Assembly (NCBI RefSeq): GCF_000377745.1
Contig: NZ_KB898706.1
Coordinates: 434,001-498,000 of the forward strand
Origin: Gilvimarinus chinensis DSM 19667
GTDB taxonomy: Bacteria; Pseudomonadota; Gammaproteobacteria; Pseudomonadales; Cellvibrionaceae
DNA: 64,000 nt
Direction of reading: 5' to 3'
Shown here: in pieces, positions 54,769 through 64,000 of the stretch
Numbering within the stretch: position 1 is the first letter of the stretch
How the letters are laid out: each line of letters begins with the position of its first letter
Program-made: the position numbers and the translations under genes
Notes under the pieces: model-generated
What the model was told of the DNA's origin: nothing
Databases searched by the model: none
What the model saw: the letters and a program-made list of their open reading frames with translations, nothing else

Positions 54769-55851
54769 ATGTTGCTCTGGCTCGCAGAACAATTACAAGG
54801 CTACCACAGCGGCTTCTTTGTGTTTCAGTACCTGACTCTAAGGGCGATTCTCAGCGTTATGACGGCGCTGGGTATTTCCCTGTTGCTAGGGCCTTGGATG
54901 ATTCGCAAGCTCAACCAGCTGCAAATTGGCCAGGCGGTGCGCGATGATGGGCCGCAATCGCATTTGAGTAAATCCGGTACCCCAACCATGGGCGGCACTT
55001 TGATTCTTGCGGCAATTTTTATCAGCAGTTTGCTGTGGTCCGACTTGGCCAACCGGTATGTTTGGGTCGTGTTGGTGGTTACTGCGATTTTCGGTGCCGT
55101 AGGTTGGGTAGATGATTACCGTAAAGTGGTACAGAAAAATTCTCGTGGCTTACCCGCGCGCTGGAAATATTTTTGGCAGTCGGTAGGCGGCATTGGTGCG
55201 GCGATTTTTCTGTATATGAGTGCAACGCAGGCGGTAGAAACACAATTGTTTTTGCCGTTTTTCAAAAACTTTGCCCTGGAGCTGGGCCTGTTTTACATCG
55301 TGCTCACGTACTTCGTTGTGGTGGGGTCGAGTAACGCAGTGAATTTAACCGATGGTTTGGATGGCTTGGCCATTATGCCGTCGGTGATGGTGGCAGGCGC
55401 ATTAGGTGTAATCGCCTATGTGGTGGGTCACTACGAATTTGCACAGTATCTGCACATTGCTCATGTGCCGGGCAGTGGCGAGTTGGTTGTGTTCTGTGCA
55501 GCGTTGTGCGGTGCGGGGCTGGGCTTTTTATGGTTTAACACTTATCCCGCACAGGTGTTTATGGGCGATGTGGGTGCGCTTTCGTTAGGGGCTGCCCTGG
55601 GGATTATCGCCGTGATTGTGCGCCATGAAATTGTGTTTTTCATTATGGGCGGCGTTTTTGTAATGGAAACTCTGTCGGTGATTTTGCAGGTGGGTTCTTA
55701 CAAATTAACCGGAAAGCGAATTTTTCGGATGGCGCCGCTGCACCATCATTTTGAATTAAAAGGTTGGCCAGAGCCCAGAGTGATCGTACGGTTTTGGATT
55801 ATTACGGTCATGCTGGTGTTGTTCGGCTTGGCTACGTTGAAGCTGCGTTAG
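54769..55851 (+). CDS. mraY: Phospho-MurNAc-pentapeptide-transferase (lipid I synthase)
   Basis: This 360-residue inner-membrane enzyme has about ten transmembrane segments. It transfers phospho-MurNAc-pentapeptide to undecaprenyl phosphate. The conserved cytoplasmic motifs are present: GTPTMGG, the DD motif in [19 protein letters not shown] with catalytic aspartates, and the loop with [12 protein letters not shown] (here MAPLHHHFE). Confidence 0.97.
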   Translation: MLLWLAEQLQGYHSGFFVFQYLTLRAILSVMTALGISLLLGPWMIRKLNQLQIGQAVRDDGPQSHLSKSGTPTMGGTLILAAIFISSLLWSDLANRYVWVVLVVTAIFGAVGWVDDYRKVVQKNSRGLPARWKYFWQSVGGIGAAIFLYMSATQAVETQLFLPFFKNFALELGLFYIVLTYFVVVGSSNAVNLTDGLDGLAIMPSVMVAGALGVIAYVVGHYEFAQYLHIAHVPGSGELVVFCAALCGAGLGFLWFNTYPAQVFMGDVGALSLGAALGIIAVIVRHEIVFFIMGGVFVMETLSVILQVGSYKLTGKRIFRMAPLHHHFELKGWPEPRVIVRFWIITVMLVLFGLATLKLR

Positions 55852-55858
55852 GTGTAAT

Positions 55859-57211
55859 GTGAATAACTTGATTGCTACAAGCAAATTAATTGCCGTCGTG
55901 GGCACCGGTGTTTCCGGTCTGTCCGCTGCGCGCTTTTTGCAGCGCAATCAGCAGTGTTTTGCTTTGTTGGATACCCGCAGCGAACCTCCGAATCGTGACT
56001 TGATTGCCCAGCAGTTTGCCGATGTGCACTGTGAGTTTGGAGAGTGGGATGCCGAGCTTTTGGCTAATGCCGATGAAATTATTGTGAGTCCGGGTATTTC
56101 CACCTCAATTGATGCCTTGGCACCCGCGCGTGAAGCTGGCGTGCCCTTGGTGGGAGATATCGAAGTCTTTGTTCGCCACGCACGCGCTCCGATTGTCGCT
56201 ATTACCGGCTCGAACGGTAAAAGTACTGTAACCACTTTGGTGGGCGAGATGGCTAAGGCTGCGGGTGTCCGAGTGGCAGTAGGCGGTAATTTGGGGACGC
56301 CTGCGCTGGATTTATTAAGTGATGATGTAGAGCTATACGTTCTGGAACTTTCGAGTTTTCAGTTGGAGACGGTCAGTAAACTTGGCGCAGAAGTCGCCTG
56401 TATTTTGAATATTAGCCCCGACCACATGGATCGGTACACTGGCATGCCCGCTTATCATGCGGCTAAGCAGCGAGTGTATTTCGGTGCTCGTAACGTAGTG
56501 GTTAACCGGCAAGATCCACTGACTCGTCCACCTCTTGCCGATGATGTCTCCTTGACGTCGTTTGGCGGCGCGGCAGACTTTAAAAATGTTGGCACTATTG
56601 ATCAAGACGGCGAGTTGTATTTGTCTTTAGACCTGAAACCATTGTTGCCTGTTAGCGATTTGAAAATAAAGGGTAAGCATAATCTGGCTAACGCCCAGGC
56701 TTCTTTAGCGATTGGTCTCGCGGCCGGTCTACCTTTGCAGGCGATGTTAACAGCCTTGCGTCAGTTTGCCGGACTTGCACATCGCTGCGAGTGGGTGGCA
56801 AACGTGCGAGGTGTTGATTATATCAACGACTCAAAAGGCACCAATGTGGGCGCAACTTTGGCGGCGATTGAAGGCATGTTGCCAGCCTCGGGGAAATTGG
56901 TGGTTCTATTGGGGGGCGTGGCCAAAGATGGGGACTTTACGGCGTTAATTCCCGCTCTCGAAAAAAATGCCAAAGCGGTGGTTGTATACGGCCGTGATGC
57001 CGAGGTTATTACCGCATCTATTGGCGGTAAAGTTGAAAACCTTTTTCATGCAGTTGGTTTAAGTGACGCGGTGACTAAGGCAGCAAGTATTGCCAATGCG
57101 GGTGATGCGATTTTACTAAGCCCGGCGTGCGCCAGTTTCGATGAGTTTGATAACTACAGCGAGCGCGGGCAGGCGTTTCGTCATTACGCACAGGAGGCTG
57201 GCAATGCTTAA
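55859..57211 (+). CDS. murD: UDP-MurNAc-L-Ala:D-glutamate ligase
   Basis: This 450-residue Mur ligase adds D-Glu, the second residue of the stem peptide. The N-terminal Rossmann-like domain (VVGTGVSGLSAARFL), the ATP loop ITGSNGKST and NDSKGTNVGATLAAIEG are visible. The start is GTG, 7 bp after mraY. The end overlaps ftsW by 8 bp, and the ftsW ribosome site lies inside its coding sequence. Confidence 0.96.
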   Translation: MNNLIATSKLIAVVGTGVSGLSAARFLQRNQQCFALLDTRSEPPNRDLIAQQFADVHCEFGEWDAELLANADEIIVSPGISTSIDALAPAREAGVPLVGDIEVFVRHARAPIVAITGSNGKSTVTTLVGEMAKAAGVRVAVGGNLGTPALDLLSDDVELYVLELSSFQLETVSKLGAEVACILNISPDHMDRYTGMPAYHAAKQRVYFGARNVVVNRQDPLTRPPLADDVSLTSFGGAADFKNVGTIDQDGELYLSLDLKPLLPVSDLKIKGKHNLANAQASLAIGLAAGLPLQAMLTALRQFAGLAHRCEWVANVRGVDYINDSKGTNVGATLAAIEGMLPASGKLVVLLGGVAKDGDFTALIPALEKNAKAVVVYGRDAEVITASIGGKVENLFHAVGLSDAVTKAASIANAGDAILLSPACASFDEFDNYSERGQAFRHYAQEAGNA

Positions 57212-58406
57212 GCTGGATCAGCCGTTATTGCGTGGGGTAGAGCCCGATTGGACCCTGGTGTGTTTATGGTTCGCCCTAATGACCGTTGGCGTAGTAATGG
57301 TGGCTTCTGCATCCGTTGCTTTTGCAGGAGTTACTTACGATAACAGTTGGTTTTTTTTGCAGCGTCACTTGTTGTTTATGTTGCTCAGTCTTGCGATTGC
57401 GGCAGTTATATTCCTGCTTCCCAGTGAATACCTTCAGCGGTTGAACCTTGTGTTTTTAGTTGGGGCCATTGCCTTATTGATTTTAGTCTTGGTGCCGGGT
57501 GTTGGTAAGCGAGTAAATGGCGCTCAGCGCTGGATAGACTTGGGGGTTTTTACCCTGCAAATATCGGAAGTGGCTAAATTCTCGGTAATCGTTTTTTTCT
57601 CTAATTACTTTGCAAAACGTCATCCTCAGGCCGTTACCAGTTGGGCTGAGTTTGGTCGTTTAATTGGCCTGCTGGGCGTGATTTTGATGTTGCTGGTATT
57701 AGAGCCTGATTTTGGTGGCACGGTTGTTATTGGGGCAACTGCTATTGCCATCATGTTTATCGCTGGGCTTAAGTTGCGTTACTTTGTGCCCTTGGCTATA
57801 GGTGCTGCGGGGGTGTTGGTGGCGTTGGCGGTCGTTAGCCCCTATCGAATGCAGCGATTAATCACCTTTATGGATCCCTGGGCAGACCAATTTAATGCTG
57901 GCTATCAGCTTACGCAGTCGTTGATTGCTTTCGGTCGCGGTGAATGGCTAGGAATGGGGTTGGGTAACAGTGTGCAAAAACTGTTTTACCTTCCCGAAGC
58001 TCATACGGACTTTATTTTTGCGATTATTGCGGAAGAGTTAGGTTTAATAGGCTGTTTGCTGGTGTTGGCTTTATTTGCCGCGCTGATTATAAAGTTGTTG
58101 GCTATTTCGAAGACTTGTCGCCAGCGGGGTAACTACTTTCTTTGCTATTTTGTATTCGCCACCGCGGTGCTTTTTACGCTGCAAGTTTTTATCAATATTG
58201 GTGTGGCCAGCGGTTTATTGCCCACTAAAGGGCTTACTTTGCCTTTTATCAGTTACGGTGGTAACAGCCTTTTGGTTAGTTGTGCCTTAATGGCCGCAGT
58301 CTTAAGGGCCGATATGGAAGTGCGCACACTGCCTGAACCCCGTGTGCCGGTTACCAACCCGTCGCGAGTGCGCCCGGAATCCCCTGTGGTCGGAGGTGCG
58401 GCGTGA
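57204..58406 (+). CDS. ftsW: Septal peptidoglycan glycosyltransferase FtsW (SEDS family)
   Basis: This 400-residue membrane protein has about ten transmembrane helices. It polymerises lipid II at the septum together with FtsI. SEDS features are NGAQRWIDLG with SEVAKF, LEPDFGGTVV (catalytic Asp region), GLGNSVQKLFYLPEAHTDFIFAI and LPFISYGGNSL. The ATG at 57204 follows a perfect AGGAGG with a 6-bp gap, which decides the start over upstream codons inside murD. Confidence 0.97.
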   Translation: MLKLDQPLLRGVEPDWTLVCLWFALMTVGVVMVASASVAFAGVTYDNSWFFLQRHLLFMLLSLAIAAVIFLLPSEYLQRLNLVFLVGAIALLILVLVPGVGKRVNGAQRWIDLGVFTLQISEVAKFSVIVFFSNYFAKRHPQAVTSWAEFGRLIGLLGVILMLLVLEPDFGGTVVIGATAIAIMFIAGLKLRYFVPLAIGAAGVLVALAVVSPYRMQRLITFMDPWADQFNAGYQLTQSLIAFGRGEWLGMGLGNSVQKLFYLPEAHTDFIFAIIAEELGLIGCLLVLALFAALIIKLLAISKTCRQRGNYFLCYFVFATAVLFTLQVFINIGVASGLLPTKGLTLPFISYGGNSLLVSCALMAAVLRADMEVRTLPEPRVPVTNPSRVRPESPVVGGAA

Positions 58407-59473
58407 GTCAAGTCTTAATCATGGCGGGCGGCACAGGAGGTCACGTATTCCCTGCGCTATCGGTCGCCCGTGAATTACAACACCGTGGGTATAGTGTTAG
58501 CTGGCTGGGTACGCAAAGAGGTATTGAGTCTCGGTTGGTACCCGAGTCAGGCCTTGAGCTGAATTTAATTTCTGTAGAGGGCGTGCGCGGTAAGGGCGTA
58601 TGGGGATTACTTAAAGCGCCATTTTTAATCAGCTACGCCATTTTACAAGCGTTAAAGGTATTGCGAACCGTTAAACCAGGTGTGGTCATTGGCTTTGGGG
58701 GGTTTGCTTCTGGGCCTGGAGCCGTGGCAGCAAAAATATTACGAATACCGCTTGTGATTCACGAACAAAATGCCGTGGCTGGTACGACCAATAAATTATC
58801 GGCTAAATTTGCCCAGCGAGTGTTAACTGGGTTTGACCAAGTATTACCTAACGGCGAGTGGGTAGGAAATCCTGTTCGCGAGGAAATTCGTAACCTGCCG
58901 GAACCCAAACACCGGTATTCTTCTCGCGCAGAGCAACCTATCCATGTTCTGGTGCTTGGCGGCAGTTTAGGGGCACTTGCCATCAATGAGTTGGTTCCAG
59001 GTGCTTTAGCCAAGCTGCCAGTGAATATTCGCCCTGAGGTAATTCATCAATGCGGTGCCAAGCATGAAGAGGTTACCCGTCAAGTTTATCAGCGCTATCA
59101 AGTTGACGCAGTTGTAAAACCCTTTATTGACGATATGGCCGAGGCTTACGGTTGGGCTGATCTGGTTATTTGCCGAGCTGGAGCTTTGACGGTAGCAGAG
59201 CTGGCAGCCACAGGGGTGGGTGCTCTGCTGGTGCCATTGCCCTCTGCTATTGATGACCATCAAACACACAATGCGGCCGTATTGGTCGGTGCCTGTGCTG
59301 GTATCAGCGTACCGCAGCAAGACTTAACGCCAGAAAGTCTGGCCAAACTGCTGCAACAAAAACTATTGCATCGCGACACATTGTTACAGCTGGCCGAGCG
59401 TGCCCGCACAGTACATAAGGGGGATGCAGCTGCAAAAGTGGCCGATGCTGCGGGGGAGATGATGCATGGATAA
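58403..59473 (+). CDS. murG: UDP-GlcNAc:lipid I GlcNAc transferase
   Basis: This 356-residue GT28 enzyme makes lipid II at the inner face of the membrane. Motifs are [43 protein letters not shown], and [15 protein letters not shown] with [15 protein letters not shown] for UDP-GlcNAc binding. The GTG start overlaps ftsW by 4 bp, and the end overlaps murC by 8 bp. Confidence 0.97.
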   Translation: MSQVLIMAGGTGGHVFPALSVARELQHRGYSVSWLGTQRGIESRLVPESGLELNLISVEGVRGKGVWGLLKAPFLISYAILQALKVLRTVKPGVVIGFGGFASGPGAVAAKILRIPLVIHEQNAVAGTTNKLSAKFAQRVLTGFDQVLPNGEWVGNPVREEIRNLPEPKHRYSSRAEQPIHVLVLGGSLGALAINELVPGALAKLPVNIRPEVIHQCGAKHEEVTRQVYQRYQVDAVVKPFIDDMAEAYGWADLVICRAGALTVAELAATGVGALLVPLPSAIDDHQTHNAAVLVGACAGISVPQQDLTPESLAKLLQQKLLHRDTLLQLAERARTVHKGDAAAKVADAAGEMMHG

Positions 59474-60890
59474 AACTATACCTTATTACGAAGTCCCGGA
59501 AATGCGCCGCATCCGCCGCATTCATTTTATTGGTATTGGTGGTGCTGGCATGAGTGGCATTGCCGAGGTTCTGCTTAACCAAGGCTATGTGATTTCTGGC
59601 TCAGATTTAAAAGAATCCAGTGTAACCCAACGGCTAAAAGAGAAAGGGGCGCACATTTTTATTGGCCACAACGCTACTAATATTGAAGGCGCTGATGTAG
59701 TCGTTAATTCCAGTGCAGTAAATGAAAATAACCCTGAAATGACCGCTGCACGAAATAACCGTGTGCCTGTAGTTCGTCGTGCGGAAATGCTGGCCGAGCT
59801 GATGCGTTACCGTCATGGCATAGCCGTAGCGGGAACGCACGGTAAAACCACCACCACCAGTTTGATGGCCTCAGTACTTGCAGCCGCAGATCGTGACCCT
59901 ACGTTTATTATCGGTGGTTTAGTTAACAGTGCCGGGAGCAATGCTCAGTTAGGTCAAAGCCGTTATTTAGTTGCCGAAGCGGATGAAAGTGATGCGTCAT
60001 TTTTACACTTGCAGCCCATGGTTGCGATTGTGACAAATATAGACGCCGACCACATGGATACCTATGAAGGTGATTTTTCCAAGCTCAAGCAAACATTTAT
60101 AGAGTTTTTGCATAACCTGCCTTTTTATGGGTTGGCTGTGGTGTGCGGAGATGACCCGGTAGTGCAGGAAATTATGCCTGATGTGTCACGTGCAATTACC
60201 ACCTACGGTTTTTCTGAAAATTGCGACTTCCGTGCGATTAATATTGTGCAAGACAAAATGCACTCTGAATTTGATGTGGTACACGCAGATTTACCACCGC
60301 TGGGTGTGCGGCTCAATATTCCCGGTCAGCATAATATTTTGAATGCATTGGCTGTAATTGCCGTCGCGCGCGATGAAGGAATTGACGATACGGCGATTGT
60401 CAAAGGTTTAGAAAACTTTGCCGGGGTGGGTCGCCGCTTTCAGGTATACGGTAATTACCCTGTGGCTGAGGGTGAAGCTATGTTGGTTGATGACTACGGA
60501 CATCACCCGCGTGAGGTTGCCGCGACTATTAAAGCGATTCGAGATGGATGGCCAGGGCGACGCTTAGTTATGGTCTATCAGCCTCATCGCTATACCCGTA
60601 CTCGTGATTTGTATGAAGATTTTGTCGAGGTCTTGTCCGCGGTAGATTCGCTGGTGCTGCTCGAAGTATACAGCGCGGGAGAAGACCCTGTACCGGGTGC
60701 CGATGGTCGCCACCTGTGCCGAAGTATTCGTACCCGCGGCCAAGTGGACCCAATTTTTGTTGAAGGCGTCGACGGAGTGCCAGGCATTATGCGTGACATT
60801 GTTCAGGCTGGCGATATTGTGATTACTCAGGGCGCAGGTAATGTGGGCGCTCTGGCCCAAGAGCTGGCAAAGCGCCAGCTGGTGGAGTGA
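59466..60890 (+). CDS. murC: UDP-MurNAc:L-alanine ligase
   Basis: This 474-residue Mur ligase adds L-Ala, the first stem residue. It shows the N-terminal [21 protein letters not shown], the ATP loop [23 protein letters not shown], and [14 protein letters not shown] with [12 protein letters not shown]. It overlaps murG by 8 bp and is followed by ddl after 3 bp. Confidence 0.97.
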   Translation: MDKTIPYYEVPEMRRIRRIHFIGIGGAGMSGIAEVLLNQGYVISGSDLKESSVTQRLKEKGAHIFIGHNATNIEGADVVVNSSAVNENNPEMTAARNNRVPVVRRAEMLAELMRYRHGIAVAGTHGKTTTTSLMASVLAAADRDPTFIIGGLVNSAGSNAQLGQSRYLVAEADESDASFLHLQPMVAIVTNIDADHMDTYEGDFSKLKQTFIEFLHNLPFYGLAVVCGDDPVVQEIMPDVSRAITTYGFSENCDFRAINIVQDKMHSEFDVVHADLPPLGVRLNIPGQHNILNALAVIAVARDEGIDDTAIVKGLENFAGVGRRFQVYGNYPVAEGEAMLVDDYGHHPREVAATIKAIRDGWPGRRLVMVYQPHRYTRTRDLYEDFVEVLSAVDSLVLLEVYSAGEDPVPGADGRHLCRSIRTRGQVDPIFVEGVDGVPGIMRDIVQAGDIVITQGAGNVGALAQELAKRQLVE

Positions 60891-60893
60891 AAC

Positions 60894-61829
60894 GTGGCGA
60901 CAATCGATAACAGTTTAATTCAACAGCTTGGCCGTGTAGGTGTTTTGTATGGTGGCCAGTCTGCTGAACGTGAAATTTCTTTAAAAAGCGGCGCTGCTGT
61001 AATGGCTGCGTTAAAACGTTTGGGTGTGAATTACGTTGACGTAAATGTTGGCTCTGATGGCATCAGCCAATTACAACAAGCGAAGCTGGATCGTGCGTTT
61101 ATCGCCCTGCACGGACCAGGCGGAGAAGATGGGCGTATCCAGGCCGTGCTGGAATATTTGGGTATTCCTTTTACCGGTTGCGATGTGCAATCGTCGGCCA
61201 TTGCCATGGATAAGCTGCGGACCAAACAGCTTTGGCGTGGTGTGGGTGTGCAGACACCGGATTTCGTTTTGTTAAACGACAACAGCTCGTGGCAGTTAGT
61301 CATCGAGCAGCTTGGCGGTGATGTAATGGTTAAGCCGGCACACGAAGGTTCAAGCATTGGCATGGCAAGGGTGGATACTGCTGAAGCCTTAGAAAAAGCC
61401 TATCGTAAGGCCTCTGAATTTGACGCTGTGGTGATCGCTGAACGGGTTATACGCGGATCGGAATATACCGTGGCAATTTTAGCTGGCGAAGCATTGCCCC
61501 CTATTCGTTTAGAGACCAATCACCACTTTTACGACTTTGATGCGAAGTATTTGGCGGGTGATACGAAATACATCTGTCCCTGCGGCTTAGACGATGTACG
61601 CGAATCGGCGATTCGAGCACAAGCGCTTGAAGCGTTTACCTCTATTGGTTGCCGCGATTGGGGTCGCGTTGACGTTATGGCCGATGAAGAAGGTGAGTTT
61701 TACATGCTGGAGGTAAATACCGTGCCAGGCATGACCGATCATTCGTTGGTGCCCATGGCAGCAAAAGCCAAAGGCATGGGGTTTGATGAGTTGGTATTGA
61801 AAGTTCTTATGCAGAGTTTAACGCGATGA
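60894..61829 (+). CDS. ddl: D-alanine--D-alanine ligase
   Basis: This 311-residue ATP-grasp enzyme supplies D-Ala-D-Ala to MurF. Motifs are VLYGGQSAEREISLKSG, ALHGPGGEDGRIQAVLE, VMVKPAHEGSSIGMARV and MLEVNTVPGMTDHSLVP. It is a short DdlB-type enzyme, as usual in the dcw cluster. The GTG start follows the murC stop, and the end overlaps ftsQ by 4 bp. Confidence 0.96.
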   Translation: MATIDNSLIQQLGRVGVLYGGQSAEREISLKSGAAVMAALKRLGVNYVDVNVGSDGISQLQQAKLDRAFIALHGPGGEDGRIQAVLEYLGIPFTGCDVQSSAIAMDKLRTKQLWRGVGVQTPDFVLLNDNSSWQLVIEQLGGDVMVKPAHEGSSIGMARVDTAEALEKAYRKASEFDAVVIAERVIRGSEYTVAILAGEALPPIRLETNHHFYDFDAKYLAGDTKYICPCGLDDVRESAIRAQALEAFTSIGCRDWGRVDVMADEEGEFYMLEVNTVPGMTDHSLVPMAAKAKGMGFDELVLKVLMQSLTR

Positions 61830-62653
61830 ACCAACCGGCGCGGCGAGCCAAAGGTTATCGACAAGCCTCTCCTCGTGGAGCGGTAGGGCGCGACCGTGCT
61901 CCGCGATTCGCCGGTCTGCGCCGTGGGTTGGCAATATTGCAAAAGGCCAGCTTAGCGGCACTGATCGTCGGGCTTGGGGCCGGAATTTATCATTTTGGTG
62001 GTCAGGCTTTAAGCTCAATGTTGCAGCACCCGGTGGATGAAGTTCGAGTGGAGGGTAAGTTTGTACAGATTAGTCGCGAAGGTGCAACGAAATTAATCAG
62101 TGATGCGATTGATCGTGAATACGTCGAGCTTAATCTGGCGCAACTGAAAGTAAAACTTGAAGATCATCCATGGGTTGAACGTGCGGTGATTAGCCGCGAG
62201 TTACCCAGTGGCTTGAGTGTTACCTTGATTGAACAGGTGCCTATTGCGCGCTGGGGTGATAAAGGCTTTTTAAATCAACGTGGTGAAGTTATTTATACCG
62301 AGCAAATAGCCAGTCTGACTCATCTGCCGGAATTGTTAGGGCGTGATGTGGAGTCGGCAAAAATTATGCGGCAGTACCAGGATTTTTCACGCTTATTGCG
62401 TTCTCGTAATTTGAGTGTGGCAAAACTTTGGGTGGACCAACTGGATACCTGGAAGCTACAGCTGGAAAATAAAACTGAACTGGTGTTGGGCAAAGGTGAA
62501 TTGCCGGAAAAGCTGCAGCGCTTTTTACGGGTATACGATGAGCATTTGGTGCAAAATTTTGATGCGGTAAAACGCATCGATTTACGTTATGCCAACGGCC
62601 TGGCGGTGTCTTGGTCAGATGAGTATGACGTGACCATTGAGGCGGCAGGATAA
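61826..62653 (+). CDS. ftsQ: Cell division protein FtsQ
   Basis: This 275-residue bitopic protein has a basic cytoplasmic N-terminus (about 35 residues), a transmembrane helix (ASLAALIVGLGAGIYHFG region), a POTRA domain (VDEVRVEGKFVQISREGATKLIS, HPWVERAVISRELPSGLSVTLIEQVPIARWG) and the FtsQ beta domain. It links FtsL-FtsB to early divisome proteins. A 52-bp gap separates it from ftsA. Confidence 0.95.
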   Translation: MNQPARRAKGYRQASPRGAVGRDRAPRFAGLRRGLAILQKASLAALIVGLGAGIYHFGGQALSSMLQHPVDEVRVEGKFVQISREGATKLISDAIDREYVELNLAQLKVKLEDHPWVERAVISRELPSGLSVTLIEQVPIARWGDKGFLNQRGEVIYTEQIASLTHLPELLGRDVESAKIMRQYQDFSRLLRSRNLSVAKLWVDQLDTWKLQLENKTELVLGKGELPEKLQRFLRVYDEHLVQNFDAVKRIDLRYANGLAVSWSDEYDVTIEAAG

Positions 62654-62705
62654 ACCACAAGTGAATCAATACAACGCAAATATTTGGGGAAAAGAGGTCC
62701 AATAA

Positions 62706-63941
62706 ATGGCGGGCTCTAGTGACAACAAAATGGTAGTGGGGCTGGATATTGGCACATCTAAAGTGGTGGCAATTGTTGGTGCCGTCACGCCTGAAGGCGA
62801 GTTAGAAATTGTCGGTATAGGCTCCTGTCGCTCTAACGGCCTGAAAAAAGGCGTGGTGGTGAATATTGAATCCACTGTGCATTCTATTCAGCGTGCCGTT
62901 GAAGAAGCCGAGTTAATGGCTGGGTGTCAAATTCACTCGGTGTACGCCGGTATCGCGGGTAGCCACATTCGCAGCCTGAATTCTCATGGCATTGTGGCGA
63001 TAAAAGATCGGGAAGTGTATAGCCAGGATATTGATCGTGTCATTGACGCTGCGCAGGCGGTGGCGATTCCCGCGGATCAGAAAATTCTGCATATTTTGCC
63101 GCAGGAATTTTTAATCGACGATCAAGAAGGTGTGAAAGAGCCTTTAGGTATGAGCGGCGTGCGGCTCGAAGCCAAGGTACATTTGGTTACCTGTGCAGTG
63201 AATGCCGCACAGAATATTGAAAAATGCATTCGCCGCTGCGGTCTTGAAGTTGAAGACATTATTCTTGAACAGTTAGCTTCCAGCTATTCGGTCCTGACTG
63301 ACGATGAGCGCGAGCTGGGTGTGTGCATTGTCGATATCGGCGGCGGCACGACAGACATTGCCATTTTCACCGACGGCGCCATTCGCCATACAGGCGTCAT
63401 TCCAATTGCGGGTGATCAAGTTACTAACGACATTGCCATGGCGCTGCGCACGCCAACTCAGCATGCCGAAGAAATTAAAATCAAATACGCCTGTGCGCTC
63501 GCCAAACTGACCGGTCCCGATGAAACCATCAAAGTGCCCAGCGTGGGAGATCGCGGTTCGCGCAGTTTGTCTCGTCAGGCGTTGGCAGAAGTTGTTGAAC
63601 CAAGGTACGACGAATTGTTCACGCTGGTGCAGGCCGAACTGCGACGCAGCGGGTTTGAAGACATGCTGCCCGGCGGAATTGTGCTAACCGGCGGTACAGC
63701 CAAAATGGAAGGCGTGGTTGAACTTGCGGAAGAAATCTTTCATATGCCTGTGCGCCTGGGCGCACCGGCCAATATTTCTGGGTTGTCCGATATTGTTAAC
63801 AACCCGATTTACTCCACCGGTGTGGGGCTTTTGCAATACGCTCTGAAACAACGTCAGGGCGATCATTCTGCAACACCGGCCAGCGATGGCGAACCCGGGT
63901 GGTTCGCACGGCTGAAAAAAATGTTTCAAGGTGAATTTTAA
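62706..63941 (+). CDS. ftsA: Cell division protein FtsA (actin-like Z-ring tether)
   Basis: This 411-residue actin-fold ATPase shows GLDIGTSKVVAIVG, the SHS2 1C subdomain (from about residue 85), CIVDIGGGTTDIAIF, the adenosine motif GGIVLTGGTAKMEG, and a C-terminal amphipathic membrane-targeting helix (GWFARLKKMFQGEF). FtsA ties FtsZ to the membrane. A run of A/T follows, then the ftsZ ribosome site. Confidence 0.97.
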   Translation: MAGSSDNKMVVGLDIGTSKVVAIVGAVTPEGELEIVGIGSCRSNGLKKGVVVNIESTVHSIQRAVEEAELMAGCQIHSVYAGIAGSHIRSLNSHGIVAIKDREVYSQDIDRVIDAAQAVAIPADQKILHILPQEFLIDDQEGVKEPLGMSGVRLEAKVHLVTCAVNAAQNIEKCIRRCGLEVEDIILEQLASSYSVLTDDERELGVCIVDIGGGTTDIAIFTDGAIRHTGVIPIAGDQVTNDIAMALRTPTQHAEEIKIKYACALAKLTGPDETIKVPSVGDRGSRSLSRQALAEVVEPRYDELFTLVQAELRRSGFEDMLPGGIVLTGGTAKMEGVVELAEEIFHMPVRLGAPANISGLSDIVNNPIYSTGVGLLQYALKQRQGDHSATPASDGEPGWFARLKKMFQGEF

Positions 63942-63988
63942 TTTTAGTTTTTAAATTTTATGTTTACGGACGATGAGAGGGGATTACC

Positions 63989-64000
63989 ATGTTTGAACTT
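63989..64000 (+). CDS. ftsZ: Cell division protein FtsZ, first four codons (continues beyond window)
   Basis: ATG TTT GAA CTT reads MFEL, the usual start of Pseudomonas-type FtsZ. A strong GAGAGGGGA lies just upstream. Position directly after ftsA is diagnostic. The rest of the gene is outside the window. Confidence 0.88.

Overview
The window is core chromosome of a gammaproteobacterium, most likely from the Cellvibrio / Saccharophagus / Teredinibacter group (order Cellvibrionales). This placement is an inference. It rests on Pseudomonas-like gene neighbourhoods (ileS-lspA-fkpB-ispH beside the minor type IV pilin genes; bamD divergent from rluD-pgeF-clpB; rnpB just before the mra/dcw cluster) and on a Pro/Glu-rich, poly-serine linker of the kind common in that group. 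Coding density is high. I see no prophage, insertion sequence, CRISPR array, tRNA or rRNA gene.

Layout. 1-3.7 kb: the end of ileS, then lspA, fkpB and ispH. 3.7-14.6 kb: a type IV pilus block, with fimT on the minus strand, fimU-pilV-pilW-pilX-pilY1-pilE on the plus strand, and the PilS/PilR two-component pair on the minus strand. 14.7-25 kb: nadE; bamD divergent from rluD, pgeF and clpB (clpB has a heat-shock-type promoter); a small DUF4124 envelope protein; and the acetolactate synthase genes ilvB-ilvN. 25-31 kb: a minus-strand unit leuA-holD-like-rimI, then a MATE exporter and the sulfur-assimilation pair cysC-cysQ. 31-39.3 kb: prfC, then the least conventional stretch. It holds a chalcone-isomerase-like/TonB fusion protein, a cyclic-nucleotide-binding protein, a PilZ protein overlapped by an unrecognised coiled-coil envelope protein, an AlgP/histone-H1-like protein, dinB under an SOS box, and an orphan ExbD. 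39.4-46.9 kb, minus strand: an AspT-type aminotransferase, an M48 protease with LemA, and the lpoA-yraN-diaA-dolP set. 46.9-64 kb, plus strand: rsmI, RNase P RNA, and a complete mra/dcw cluster from mraZ through ftsA to the first four codons of ftsZ.

How the parts fit. The pilus block supplies the minor pilins and the PilY1 adhesin that prime type IV pilus assembly, with PilSR as the likely sigma-54 control pair. The dcw cluster supplies peptidoglycan precursors (MurC-G, MraY, Ddl) and the divisome (FtsL, I, W, Q, A, Z). Its first promoter is followed at once by four GTGG repeats spaced exactly 10 bp apart, the expected MraZ operator. lpoA, diaA and dolP add envelope and replication functions. 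Most of the window is ordinary. The points most worth following up are the CHI-like/TonB fusion, the unknown protein overlapping the PilZ gene, the Gln in place of Asn in the FtsI SxN motif, and the rearranged pilus locus. I did not find a clear multi-gene system that I would call undescribed.
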